This document shows, in pieces, positions 1 through 9,125 of a stretch of 64,000 nucleotides of DNA. The translations under genes were made by a program, and so were the position numbers. Every line of letters begins with the position of its first letter. Positions within the stretch are counted from its first letter, which is position 1. The notes beneath the pieces are model-generated. The model had not been told where the DNA came from and did not search any database. It saw only the letters and a list, made by a program, of their open reading frames with translations. Origin of the DNA: Olivibacter domesticus. GTDB lineage: Bacteria; Bacteroidota; Bacteroidia; Sphingobacteriales; Sphingobacteriaceae. Location of the stretch: NCBI RefSeq assembly GCF_900109575.1, contig NZ_FOAF01000001.1, positions 62,001-126,000 on the forward strand. The letters run 5' to 3'.

Positions 1-1
1 T

Positions 2-223
2 GGGGTACGAAAAATCGAAACGCAGCTACAAAAAGAAGACTTCGATCGTATAAAATTGACTATTTCAACATATAACAGAATAGATTTATTGAAAAGCTTA
101 AGAAACGCAGTGTCCCTGTATAGAGAACTTAGGGCTACATTATTTGATAAGAATGTAGCCCTAAGAACAGAAACTGAAAATAAAGTTATGTTGTACTTTG
201 ACAAAATTGAAAAAAGACGATAA
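2..223 (+). CDS. C-terminal part of an unidentified protein (5' end outside window)
   Basis: An open frame enters from the left edge and ends with TAA at 221-223, giving about 73 residues with no start visible. The visible part is a charged, helical segment (SLRNAVSLYREL, then ETENKVMLYFDKIEKRR at the end). The spacing of hydrophobic and aromatic residues loosely recalls the C-terminal helices of ANT-type nucleotidyltransferases, but this is a guess and no catalytic motif is in view. It runs towards the leftward sulfatase gene, 39 bases away. A perfect 14-base inverted repeat lies inside the frame (128-165). Codon pattern and helix periodicity support a real gene end. Confidence 0.5.
   Translation, partial: GVRKIETQLQKEDFDRIKLTISTYNRIDLLKSLRNAVSLYRELRATLFDKNVALRTETENKVMLYFDKIEKRR
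128..165. repeat. perfect 14-bp inverted repeat with 10-nt spacer
   Basis: CTTAGGGCTACATT at 128-141 is matched exactly by its reverse complement AATGTAGCCCTAAG at 152-165. It lies inside the coding frame ending at 223, about 58 bases before the stop, and has no T-run after it on either strand, so it is not a standard intrinsic terminator. Its role is unknown. Confidence 0.7.
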
Positions 224-262
224 TGTATACATTACTTCACCCTAGTTTAGAGCTGTTTTATC

Positions 263-1648
263 TTAATTCATAGCAGGATTTGTCCGGTCAGCTGTCAATT
301 CCGGTAGGTATGTTCGCCAAGTGATGAGTTTGGTTTTCAATTCCTTAACCACATCCGGATGCGATGCAGCCACATTGTTGGTCTCATACTTATCTTCCAC
401 CATATCGTATAGCTGCACGTTATCTTTCTGATAGTCGACAAGCAATTTCCATTTACCCGACCGGATAGCAAGATTCGGACTTTTGTCCCGCCCCTTAGGA
501 TAATTAAAGGCATAATCGTTCCTGCCATATTCCCAATACATGTCCTTGGATCTCGGCGTGGATGCCCCTGTTAACACCCCTGTTCTATCTTCGCCATCCC
601 CTTTATAATTAGTAGGCAGTTGAGCTGAAGCAATGCTCGCCAATGTAGGGAACAGATCGGTGGAATTCAACACCGAAACGCTATCTGTAGTGCCAGCAGC
701 TACATGACCGGGCCATCGAACAATGAAAGGCATGCAAATACCACCTTCGTACAGTGAGAGCTTGGTGCCGCGCAGTCCGCCAGCCCGACTACCTTTGAAG
801 CTGGGTAGTGGGCCATTGTCACTCGTAAAGATCACCAGTGTGTTTTCGGCGATTCCCAATTTTTCCAATCCGTCTAACAATCTTCCTATCTGTTTGTCGT
901 ATTCAGTCAGCACCAGTTTGAAGGCGGCCTCTTCGTCGGGGTTCATGGGAAATTTTCCAGATTGCCGCCGGTTTTCTTCGGGCACCCACGGGGTGTGCAT
1001 GTCATCAGGCCAAAGGTTGACGAAACAAGGTGTACCTTTATGGCGGCGAAGGAAGTCAAGCGTCTTATCCACAAAATAGCCTGTGCGATCCCAGCGTTTA
1101 ACACTATCATCGTCCGACCAGATCCAGTCCGTGGCAGTCAGCGCCGGGTCAGGATCTGGACTTTCGTAGGTGCTGGCATGTTCATCAAAACCATATTTTT
1201 TGAATCCTGGTGCGTTTTTAATATCACGTCCACCTCCCATGTGCCATTTTCCGAAATGTCCGGTAGCATACCCTGCTGCTTTCAGGACCTTGGCCATGGA
1301 TGGGGCATTTATATTCAAATAGTTTGCCTGCTCCGCCCGGGCATTGCTGCGTCGGTCATTCAGAAAGGTAGTAAAATTCCATTCTGCAGGAAACATGCCC
1401 GTGAGAATACTTGTACGGGAGGGGCTGCAGATGGGGGCGGCGCTATAATATTGTGTGTATTTCGTGCCTTCCTCGGCGAGACGATCCAAATTTGGTGTAG
1501 GAACAAACTTACCGCCGAAGGTTCCAATATCGCTAAAACCCATGTCATCCGTAAGGATAACTAAGATGTTTGGCTTTTCCTGTCCGTAGGAATCGATGGC
1601 ATGCGCTATCAGGCATAATAAGCACACAAGCTTGGCAATATATTTCAT
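263..1648 (-). CDS. S1-family sulfatase (arylsulfatase A type), secreted
   Basis: The 461-residue protein starts with a signal peptide (about 23 residues, ending SYGQ) and continues with the sulfatase fold. The metal ligands appear as LTDD (residues 33-35) and TSDNG near residue 277. The FGly motif is C74-S-P-S-R, so it needs a formylglycine-generating enzyme, which is not in this window. Family knowledge says it hydrolyses sulfate esters, here probably on a glycan in the periplasm or at the surface. It is the last gene of a leftward set with SusD (70 bases upstream), SusC, FecR and ECF sigma, suggesting that the imported glycan is sulfated. The substrate position of the sulfate cannot be read from sequence. 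Confidence 0.93.
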   Translation of the reverse strand: MKYIAKLVCLLCLIAHAIDSYGQEKPNILVILTDDMGFSDIGTFGGKFVPTPNLDRLAEEGTKYTQYYSAAPICSPSRTSILTGMFPAEWNFTTFLNDRRSNARAEQANYLNINAPSMAKVLKAAGYATGHFGKWHMGGGRDIKNAPGFKKYGFDEHASTYESPDPDPALTATDWIWSDDDSVKRWDRTGYFVDKTLDFLRRHKGTPCFVNLWPDDMHTPWVPEENRRQSGKFPMNPDEEAAFKLVLTEYDKQIGRLLDGLEKLGIAENTLVIFTSDNGPLPSFKGSRAGGLRGTKLSLYEGGICMPFIVRWPGHVAAGTTDSVSVLNSTDLFPTLASIASAQLPTNYKGDGEDRTGVLTGASTPRSKDMYWEYGRNDYAFNYPKGRDKSPNLAIRSGKWKLLVDYQKDNVQLYDMVEDKYETNNVAASHPDVVKELKTKLITWRTYLPELTADRTNPAMN

Positions 1649-1718
1649 AATTTTTATTTAGCTTTTAAATAGATTAACATATGCTGGATGTCATCATTTA
1701 AGACAAATTTAACAAAAT

Positions 1719-3203
1719 TTAATAACCGGGATTTTGTTCGAACAGCGGGTTGGCATCGATCTCTGACTGGGGCACGGGAAATAATTTATGCTTTTCCTGT
1801 GCGTCTATACCTCGGCTCCGTGCATTTTCAATATATTTATCCATTCGAAGCAAATCTCGCCTGCGCTTCCCTTCGTACCAAAACTCCCAACGCCGTTCTT
1901 TCAAAATTTGTTCGCGCAAAGCATCTTTATCGGCAAATGACTCCATTTTGAGATTCTCTGTTAAATTGGCCCGGTTGCGGATTTGATTAATCAGATCCAA
2001 TGAAACTTGATTAGGGCCATCCATTTCGTTTAGTGCCTCCGCCTTGGCTAACAGGATATCTGCATACCGTATAAACGGAAAATCATTGCCGTGAAAAGTA
2101 CCTTGAGTACCTGGATCAGGTGGAAATTTGATGCCACGTGTATTGTCTTTGCTCTTCAACAAGTCTACCTCCAGCCCATTTCCTTGGACATATTTTGTTA
2201 GTATCCGATCCCTTCGGGCATCGCCCGTTTCGAAAGAATGATAGAATTCGTCATACAGTCGGTATTGAGATGCAAAGTTCGACCAGCTGGTGTTAATTAT
2301 GCCGTCAAGTCCACCATCAATGCCACGGTAAAAATCTGGTGGCAAAGAAGTAGCCAACATATTGTTACCGTTTTCAGCATTGGCGAGGGCTGGAATGACG
2401 AGCATAAACTCAGTATTACGTTCGTTTTGCAAAGCAAAGAGATCGACAACAGAAGGGTATAGGGCGAAGTGATTGCGATCGATGATCTCTTGTGCTATCT
2501 GATTACAGGCATCCCATTGTTTGTTGTTTAAATACCATTTACACAACAGCGCACGCGCACCATCGCTGTGGACGCGTCCGTAATTAGGTTCTTTTCCGGG
2601 ATCAGGTAGCGCGGGAATGACCTCTTTTAGCTCCGTTTCGATAAAGGCGGCAAACGCTTCTTCGCTTGCGCGAGCAAGTTCGCGGGGTGAGTCTAGACTG
2701 GTTCGTATAGGCATCGCCCCATATTGGTTCCATAAAGAGTAGTAGGCCCAGGCACGCAAAAAGCGGGCCTCGGCTATGAGCATACTCCGTTTATCATCGC
2801 TTACATCTATCAAGTTATTCACGTTGTCCAATATGGTGTTAACATCCCGGATGGCGTTCCAATATGTAGCCCAATCGAATGCTTCCAGCCAGTTATTCGA
2901 ATCCCAGAAAAAATTAATCAAACTTACTGCGGTACCGTTTTCACCACCACCAGTTTGCCATAGGATATCTGTTGTCATTTCCTCGCGTTTGATAAGGTCG
3001 CGCACATTGGGGGCTCTGCCTAATTGTGAGTAAGCATCTGCCATTACCGTTTCAAGTCCTTGTACACTGCTTAGCAAATTATCGGAAGAAAGCTGTGATT
3101 TATTTTCCTCATCCAAGAGTTTTTCGCACCCCTGAAAAGCTATGGAAACCATTGCAAACATGGTTAAAGTAGCAAAGTTTCGTATTGTCGTTTTTATTTT
3201 CAT
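1719..3203 (-). CDS. SusD/RagB-family outer-membrane glycan-binding lipoprotein
   Basis: The frame stays open to 3335, but that would overlap the susC end. The start at 3201-3203 gives a standard lipoprotein: MKIKTTIRNF, a hydrophobic stretch and the lipobox ending FQGC before EKLLDEE. The roughly 494-residue body has the SusD helical TPR framework (a long N-terminal half with LRAWAYYSLWNQYG) and the typical C-terminal end, where RWEFWYEGKRRRDLLR and HKLFPVPQSEIDANP are hallmark motifs. It caps the SusC transporter and binds glycan at the cell surface. It starts 19 bases after the susC stop, so the two are co-transcribed. Confidence 0.93.
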   Translation of the reverse strand: MKIKTTIRNFATLTMFAMVSIAFQGCEKLLDEENKSQLSSDNLLSSVQGLETVMADAYSQLGRAPNVRDLIKREEMTTDILWQTGGGENGTAVSLINFFWDSNNWLEAFDWATYWNAIRDVNTILDNVNNLIDVSDDKRSMLIAEARFLRAWAYYSLWNQYGAMPIRTSLDSPRELARASEEAFAAFIETELKEVIPALPDPGKEPNYGRVHSDGARALLCKWYLNNKQWDACNQIAQEIIDRNHFALYPSVVDLFALQNERNTEFMLVIPALANAENGNNMLATSLPPDFYRGIDGGLDGIINTSWSNFASQYRLYDEFYHSFETGDARRDRILTKYVQGNGLEVDLLKSKDNTRGIKFPPDPGTQGTFHGNDFPFIRYADILLAKAEALNEMDGPNQVSLDLINQIRNRANLTENLKMESFADKDALREQILKERRWEFWYEGKRRRDLLRMDKYIENARSRGIDAQEKHKLFPVPQSEIDANPLFEQNPGY

Positions 3204-3222
3204 CTTTAAAGGCCGTTTATTG

Positions 3223-6200
3223 TTAGAAATCAAATCTAAAGCCCAATAAAAAGGTACGGGCAGTGGGGTAGGAGTTAAAGTCCAATCGTAAGCTGGGATT
3301 ATTATTTGGGTTAATCGATGGATCGAGGCCATCATAATCAGTTATGACGAACAGATTTTCTGCCGATAAGTAGACCTGTCCGGAAGGCAACCAGCTAACC
3401 CGATCCGGAATATTATAACTAATCCTTACGTTTTTCAGACGGATATAGGAAGCATCCTGTACCGTTAGGGAGTTGATGGTTTTTCTGCCCTGTGATAAAG
3501 GGCTTACGAAAGATGGGTACACATTGCTGGGATTTTCGGGAGTCCAACGGTTGAGGTATGGCTCAGCGAACTTATTGCGACGGAAATTGATCGGGAAATA
3601 ACTGTCAATCAGATTGCCATTTAGCATTTGAGCCCCCTCAACACCTTCTAGATATAGATAGAGTTCGAAGCCATGTAAACTTATGGTATTGCCGAGAGAC
3701 CATTGGAAATCAGGAAAAGAATTGCCTAAATTTACACGATCATCCCCGTTAACATAACCATCACCGTTTTGGTCCACATACTTCAGGTCGCCCGCCTGTA
3801 CTTTTTCTTTAGTGAAAGAATAGTCATCGTCCTGTTGCCATACACCGGCAACCTCCCATCCAAAGAACGAATTAAGCGGTTCGCCGGGCCTAATGATACC
3901 AATTTGTTCTACATGTAAAAATCCTCCACCAGAGAAAATCTGTGGAAGACCACCCAAATCAATGACCTTGTTTTTCAGCGTGGTCATGCTTAAGTCGGTT
4001 GTCCACCTAAAGTTTTCTCTAGATATATTGGTAGAACTCAAGGTGATATCAACTCCTTTGTTTTGAATTTTTCCAATATTGGTGAGGATATTTGCAAAAC
4101 CGGTAGATTGCGGTATAGGGAGATTGAGCAACATGTCGGTCGTGGTTTTCTGATAAAAATCGATGCTACCATTAATTCGGTTGTCAAATAATCCGAAATC
4201 AAGTCCAACATCAATTTGTTCAGTTTGTTCCCACTTCAAGTCGGGATTTGGTAGTCGGGCAGGTGCTGCTGTTGTAACCAGCTGTCCATCCCAGATGGCC
4301 GGTATACCACCATTATACGTGCTTTGATAGGCAAAATCTCCAATTTCCTGATTGCCGGTCAGCCCCCAACTTGTCCTAACTTTGAGCTGGTTCAATAGGC
4401 GATTTCCTTTTAGGAATTCTTCCTCCGAAATCTTCCAGGCCAATGCAGCCGAAGGGAAGGTGCCATACCTATTGTTTTCGCCAAATCGAGAAGAACCATC
4501 GCGCCTTACCGTTACGGTTGCTGAATAGGTATTGTCGAACATATAGTTTATTCTACCTATCAATGAGGCCAGTTTATTGCCAGTCGATGGGTTGTCTATA
4601 ACATAAGTCTCCTGAATACCCAATGATAGATTGTCTGCATTCGTCGCATCACTGGGAAAGCCATTGGCACTAATGTGTGTCCGGCTGGAAGCAAACCGCT
4701 GGAAGGAGCCACCTAACACACCATTTATGGCGTGCAATCCGAATTTTTTGTCATAATTAAAGGTACCTTCTGCAAGGTAGCTACTGCGCTCCCCTTGGTA
4801 GTTTGATCCGATCCCTCCTGTATTCCGGCCATTTTTGGTTAACCTGCCAATATAGTTTTTTCGCTTTTCGTTAACGATATCACCCCCTACATTAATTTTA
4901 AAGTTCAACTCGGGCAAGATCGTATATTCACCAGTTATGGTGGTCAATATACGGTTGCTTGACGATTTAGACGAGGTACCATAAAGCAGTGCCATGGGAT
5001 TATCTATACTCAGTGAAGGAGATAAGGCGTAGTTGCCGTCAGCACCTTTAATACCTAAAGTAGGGTCGAAATTCATAGCTGCGTACAAAGCTCCCGCAGT
5101 TTCATTTGTCGAAAACCCATTGGGTGCAAAGGTGTTTCTTACATAAGAAGTCGATGCATTTAAGCCGATTTTAAATCGATCTGAAACCTTCGAATCCAGA
5201 TTAAGGCGTAAGCCATACCTGTTGAAATCTGTTGTTTTGACGATCCCATCCTGGTCCACATAGTTTAAAGAAAGGAAGTATTTAGATCGGTCTGTACCTC
5301 CGGTAAACGATAATTGATGGTTCTGCATAATAGCCGCTTGATTGGTTACTTCCTCTTGCCAGTCGGTACCCAAGCCTCCATTAGCAATGTCGCCAATACT
5401 TTCCTCTTCGCTCGCGCCACCGGCGTCAATAAGCTGGTTTAACACTTCCTTATATTCCGTTGCAGATAGTAGATTCAGGCGACTGAAGGGTGTTTGGATC
5501 GCTCCGGAAGCATGCAAGGATACTTTGACGTCACCGGCTTGACCACTTTTTGTTGTGATGAGAATAACACCATTTGCCCCGCGCGACCCATAAATGGCAG
5601 TTGCTGATGCGTCTTTCAATATTTCGATCGACTCGATATCCCTTGGATTGATGGAAGCCAAAGGATTTCTCGGACTACGGTTTTCGGAAAAACCCGGGTC
5701 GCTACCACTACCAAGCGCAGGAGAATTGTCGACCGGGAAACCATCAATAACATACAAGGGGTTATTGCTTGCGCTTATAGAGCTGGCACCTCTAATATTG
5801 ATTGAAAAGCCGGCGCCCGGCTCGCCGCTGTTTTGTATAACATTAACACCCGGAACACCGTTTAGCAATCCATCAACAGAAGTTGTCGTCACGCTATTCA
5901 ATTCGTTTACTTTCACGGAGGAAATAGAGCCAGTGAGATCGGATTTACGTTGTGTCCCATAGCCTATCACCACCACCTCGTCTAAATCACTTATGGAAGT
6001 TTTTAGCGATGCGTCAATAGTATGTTGGTTGTTTATAGGCTTTTCAAGGGCCTCAAATCCCACAAGGGTAAACAGCAATGCTTTTCCGTTTGCGGGAACG
6101 TTAATTCGATAGCGGCCTTCTGCGTTGGTAGTTACCGCTATTGTTGTCCCCCTTACACTAACTGTTGTACCTTCTAACGGTTTTCCTTGATCGTCTGTTA

Positions 6201-6636
6201 CTTGGCCGCTTACAGTCTCTTGCTGCACTCCAATAGCCGGTGCTGAGATCCGCTTGTTTTCTTTTGTAGGGGTTTCGGTAATCACAATCGCATTCTTTGT
6301 AATGTGGTAGGTCAGCGAGACAGGCTTTAACATCGATTCGAGCGCCTCGGTCAACGGTTTATTCTTAACCTGAATTGAAATAGGAAGGAAGGGGTTTAGA
6401 AACCGATCGTTGTAAACGACGGTGAGATTGGTTTGCTTTTCGATGGCTTCGAATACCTTTCCGATGGGCTGGCTCTTTATATTCAGCGATATTGTCTGCG
6501 AGCGCGATGCGGCGCTAAGGTGCAGGAAGCCGATGAAGAGCAATAAGGAGGTTAGTTTCATAATTCGAAATAACTGGTGGATACCGCAAAGAAGTATCTT
6601 TTCTTTCCCTGATAGGGAAAAATCATAATTTATCAT
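3223..6636 (-). CDS. SusC-type TonB-dependent transporter with N-terminal STN signalling domain
   Basis: The 1137-residue outer-membrane receptor has, in order, an N-terminal membrane segment and signal, an STN domain (about 47-100, with SLNIKSQPIGKVFEAIEKQ), a carboxypeptidase-like beta-sandwich (about 140-210), the Ton-box-like DEVVVIGYGTQRKSDLTG, a plug with LYVIDGFPVDNS, and a barrel ending in TFLLGFRFDF with terminal Phe. An STN domain is the signature of transporters that signal through an anti-sigma factor, which fits the FecR and ECF sigma genes directly upstream. An alternative start at 6561 (MKLTSLLLF) gives a cleaner signal peptide; the longer form is common in this subfamily. It imports oligosaccharides with the SusD partner. 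Confidence 0.94.
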   Translation of the reverse strand: MINYDFSLSGKEKILLCGIHQLFRIMKLTSLLLFIGFLHLSAASRSQTISLNIKSQPIGKVFEAIEKQTNLTVVYNDRFLNPFLPISIQVKNKPLTEALESMLKPVSLTYHITKNAIVITETPTKENKRISAPAIGVQQETVSGQVTDDQGKPLEGTTVSVRGTTIAVTTNAEGRYRINVPANGKALLFTLVGFEALEKPINNQHTIDASLKTSISDLDEVVVIGYGTQRKSDLTGSISSVKVNELNSVTTTSVDGLLNGVPGVNVIQNSGEPGAGFSINIRGASSISASNNPLYVIDGFPVDNSPALGSGSDPGFSENRSPRNPLASINPRDIESIEILKDASATAIYGSRGANGVILITTKSGQAGDVKVSLHASGAIQTPFSRLNLLSATEYKEVLNQLIDAGGASEEESIGDIANGGLGTDWQEEVTNQAAIMQNHQLSFTGGTDRSKYFLSLNYVDQDGIVKTTDFNRYGLRLNLDSKVSDRFKIGLNASTSYVRNTFAPNGFSTNETAGALYAAMNFDPTLGIKGADGNYALSPSLSIDNPMALLYGTSSKSSSNRILTTITGEYTILPELNFKINVGGDIVNEKRKNYIGRLTKNGRNTGGIGSNYQGERSSYLAEGTFNYDKKFGLHAINGVLGGSFQRFASSRTHISANGFPSDATNADNLSLGIQETYVIDNPSTGNKLASLIGRINYMFDNTYSATVTVRRDGSSRFGENNRYGTFPSAALAWKISEEEFLKGNRLLNQLKVRTSWGLTGNQEIGDFAYQSTYNGGIPAIWDGQLVTTAAPARLPNPDLKWEQTEQIDVGLDFGLFDNRINGSIDFYQKTTTDMLLNLPIPQSTGFANILTNIGKIQNKGVDITLSSTNISRENFRWTTDLSMTTLKNKVIDLGGLPQIFSGGGFLHVEQIGIIRPGEPLNSFFGWEVAGVWQQDDDYSFTKEKVQAGDLKYVDQNGDGYVNGDDRVNLGNSFPDFQWSLGNTISLHGFELYLYLEGVEGAQMLNGNLIDSYFPINFRRNKFAEPYLNRWTPENPSNVYPSFVSPLSQGRKTINSLTVQDASYIRLKNVRISYNIPDRVSWLPSGQVYLSAENLFVITDYDGLDPSINPNNNPSLRLDFNSYPTARTFLLGFRFDF

Positions 6637-6708
6637 TACGTTTGTGCGTTTAGATGGGGTTAATTAAAGGTTTTAATTCGCTTTTGGTTATGCTGCTGTC
6701 TGAACGAT

Positions 6709-6733
6709 AGGGAGGTGTTAGTGGCACTTCCCT
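6709..6733. other. hairpin in the fecR-susC gap
   Basis: AGGGAGGTG (6709-6717) and CACTTCCCT (6725-6733) form a 9-bp stem with one G-U pair when read on the + strand (an A-C mismatch on the - strand) and a 7-nt loop. A T-rich run follows on the + side only. It sits between the fecR stop and the susC start, so on the coding strand it is at best a weak attenuator. No function is shown. Confidence 0.3.
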
Positions 6734-6820
6734 TTTTCGTTTTAGATAATCAAATTTTTCGTTCCATATTGATAAGTTTTTAATTGGTTATTGTTTGTTA
6801 TTTATCTCTCAAATTTTTAT

Positions 6821-8038
6821 TCACTTGACGATCAGTTGATTGTTTTCTAATGTGACATCGATAGCAGATAGCCGCAGAATATCGAGCAATTCCGCGAGTG
6901 AGGCGCTACGGCTAACTTTACCCGTGAAAGTTTCGTTCGGAATACCGTTGCTATAAATTACGTCGACGTCATACCAACGCGAAACCTGCCGCATCACCTC
7001 TTCTAATGGTGTTCGTTTGAAATGGAACCGACCATCTTTCCATGCCGTATATTGTTTGGTATCCACCGTCGAGATATCGATCGCTGCTCCATGAGTAGTG
7101 GCCTGCTCGCTTGGTTTTATAGTAGTCGGTGTCCAATGATCGATTGTCGGCGCTACCAGCACTTTTCCTTCAACAAGGGTAGTTTTGACTGCAGACTCGT
7201 CAGGATAGGCTGATATGTTAAATTGGGTGCCCAATACTTGGACGGTTTGTGAGTTTGTTCTTACAAAAAATGGTATCATTTTAGAACGATCACGGATCGA
7301 CCATTCTTTACTAACCTCAAAATAGGCTTCCCCTTCGAGTTCCACTATACGTTCTTTGCCATTAAATCGACTGGGATATTTTAACGTGGAAGCCGCATTG
7401 AGCCACACCTTGGTACCATCGGGAAGCGTCAATTGATATGTACCTCCTTTTGGTGTGTTTAACATAAGTTGGTCAATCGTCTCATTTTTCAGCTCGTTTG
7501 CTGGCTCATTAAGTACAGCGCTACCATCGAGGTACGAAATCCCATCACCAACAATAATTCCCGCTTGTGCTTCGCTCAAATTAACAGTCTGGCCGTTCGC
7601 TAGCGTAAGTGTGGCCCGGTTGCTGCCGGGATGAATACCGTCAGTAAATCGTTGACCTTGCTGTCTAGGCTTTAATGTGAGTTGATGTTGGTAATAGTAA
7701 GCTCCTAGGGCTAAGATAATCAGCGCGACAGCTGCGGCAGCATAAGGTCGCCAGGTGAACCTACTCATACGGTACGTACTGCGATTTGCCGTGTTTATCT
7801 TTTGTTGTATATGTGATTTCATACGGTAGATGCGAGCTTCGCCGGCAGTCGTATCCACCAATTGGAATAATGTTGTGAGGTCTTCTCGTAGCGTGCTTTC
7901 GGATTCAAGTCGATCGAGCACTGCCTGGTTCTCGGGAGCCTGCTTAGCCCAATCTGTAATAAGGCAATTTTCCACATCAGTAGCAACGCCCTCTAAGCGG
8001 CGTGATAGTAAGCGTTCGATGTCCATTGAAGTACTCAT
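6821..8038 (-). CDS. FecR-type anti-sigma factor
   Basis: The 405-residue protein has a cytoplasmic N-terminus (about 1-95) that should hold the partner sigma factor, one transmembrane helix (about 98-117, AAAAVALIILALGAYYYQ) and a periplasmic FecR domain with TPKGGTYQLTLPDGTKVWLN and VELEGEAYFEVSK. It ends in the DUF4974 domain typical of Bacteroidota (FKRTPLEEVMRQVSRWYDVD). Family knowledge: the periplasmic part senses the STN domain of the loaded SusC and releases the ECF sigma. It lies between sigma (65 bases upstream) and susC (184 bases downstream), the canonical order. Confidence 0.94.
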   Translation of the reverse strand: MSTSMDIERLLSRRLEGVATDVENCLITDWAKQAPENQAVLDRLESESTLREDLTTLFQLVDTTAGEARIYRMKSHIQQKINTANRSTYRMSRFTWRPYAAAAVALIILALGAYYYQHQLTLKPRQQGQRFTDGIHPGSNRATLTLANGQTVNLSEAQAGIIVGDGISYLDGSAVLNEPANELKNETIDQLMLNTPKGGTYQLTLPDGTKVWLNAASTLKYPSRFNGKERIVELEGEAYFEVSKEWSIRDRSKMIPFFVRTNSQTVQVLGTQFNISAYPDESAVKTTLVEGKVLVAPTIDHWTPTTIKPSEQATTHGAAIDISTVDTKQYTAWKDGRFHFKRTPLEEVMRQVSRWYDVDVIYSNGIPNETFTGKVSRSASLAELLDILRLSAIDVTLENNQLIVK

Positions 8039-8103
8039 TAAATGCTATTACGATAATGTGCCAGAAATCTTTCCGCTTTTTGATTTATTTTTAATACGAT
8101 TTT

Positions 8104-8691
8104 TTAGCGCCTTTGTAAAAGGCCGATAAGGTGGAGAAAAGCAATATAAATTAATAGATCCTTACCCTTGAAAAAGCGCTGCAAAGCGGTCAGTGCCTTG
8201 GAACGCGCAATGAAAACGGCATTGGCAGTCATACCCAGCTCCGTGCAGATCTCCTCGGTTGTGAACCCTTCTATGAACGTAAGACGGAAAACATGCTGTT
8301 GGGTAGGCGAAAGCTTCTTGACTTCGCGATAAACTAATTGCAGCGTTTCTGCATGAATCATGCGTGCCAGTAGGTCAGCATCCGGTTGTTTGATGTTTTC
8401 GTCGAGTTCAACTGCAAATCTCTGTGTGCGATTGCCCGTGTTACGGAGGTGATCTATGCAAGCATTGCGTGTGGTTTGATAAAGGAAATACTTTAAATGG
8501 GCCTCATTCTCAATGCGATCACGAGCCATCCAGAGCTTCACATACGCATCCTGTACAAGTTCTTCGGCTACATGTTCTTCGCCTATTATACGTTGGGCAA
8601 ATAGCAACAGAGCACGTACATGGCGGTCAAAATAGGCCGCAAGTGCATGGTCATCATTCGCTTTGAATTGTTCGAAATATTCAGGCTCCAT
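8104..8691 (-). CDS. ECF RNA polymerase sigma factor
   Basis: The 195-residue protein has sigma-70 region 2 (about 20-85, with AEELVQDAYVKLWMARDRI and a YFLYQTTRNACIDHLR segment) and region 4 (about 125-180, LSPTQQHVFRLTFIEGFTTE and ICTELGMTANAVFIARSKA). This is the Bacteroidota ECF group that pairs with FecR proteins. It is the first gene of the leftward susCD-sulfatase set and should switch on susC when the FecR protein downstream is relieved. A short hydrophobic tail (DLLIYIAFLHLIGLL) follows region 4, as often seen in this group. Confidence 0.94.
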   Translation of the reverse strand: MEPEYFEQFKANDDHALAAYFDRHVRALLLFAQRIIGEEHVAEELVQDAYVKLWMARDRIENEAHLKYFLYQTTRNACIDHLRNTGNRTQRFAVELDENIKQPDADLLARMIHAETLQLVYREVKKLSPTQQHVFRLTFIEGFTTEEICTELGMTANAVFIARSKALTALQRFFKGKDLLIYIAFLHLIGLLQRR

Positions 8692-9125
8692 TTACCGAGG
8701 CAATATTACTGTTTTTTTTATGGCAATAAAAAAATTAAGTATTCCCACTAAATCGCGTTATCCATTACAACAAAGAGAAGTATCAAATCTAATATAGAGG
8801 TTGATACCCATCTAAACACCTTACCTTAAAAGCAATTACCTAAATCATTCTACCATATTTCTTAACTATTTTATCATTTATATCTTCGTTTGTTTGTTTT
8901 TATTTGATTGATTATTAGTTTGTTATATTATTTTAAAGGTATTGTGCTTATTAGAATACACTTTCTTTTGGTTTTCCTAAATCGGTTTAGATTTTTAGGT
9001 TTGTTGATACCATTTATAAAATGATGCCGATTTAGCAAAAGGGAATTGCAGCAACGATTTAGGGATAAAAATTAATATCAACGCTTGCAAATAAATTTTG
9101 TTGGAAAAGCCTAAAAAATTAAACT
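8692..9125. other. 434-bp divergent intergenic region
   Basis: This AT-rich stretch separates the leftward sigma gene from the rightward lyase gene and must hold both promoters. No coding frame, RNA gene or strong repeat was seen. The last 60 bases before 9126 are A/T-rich with TTGCAAATAAATTTTG, which is close to, but one base off, the Bacteroidota TAnnTTTG -7 element. Confidence 0.6.

Noticed and set aside
3204-3335. N-terminal extension of the first SusD
   Set aside because: It would overlap the end of susC and place the lipobox 60 residues inside; the start at 3203 gives a standard lipoprotein signal.
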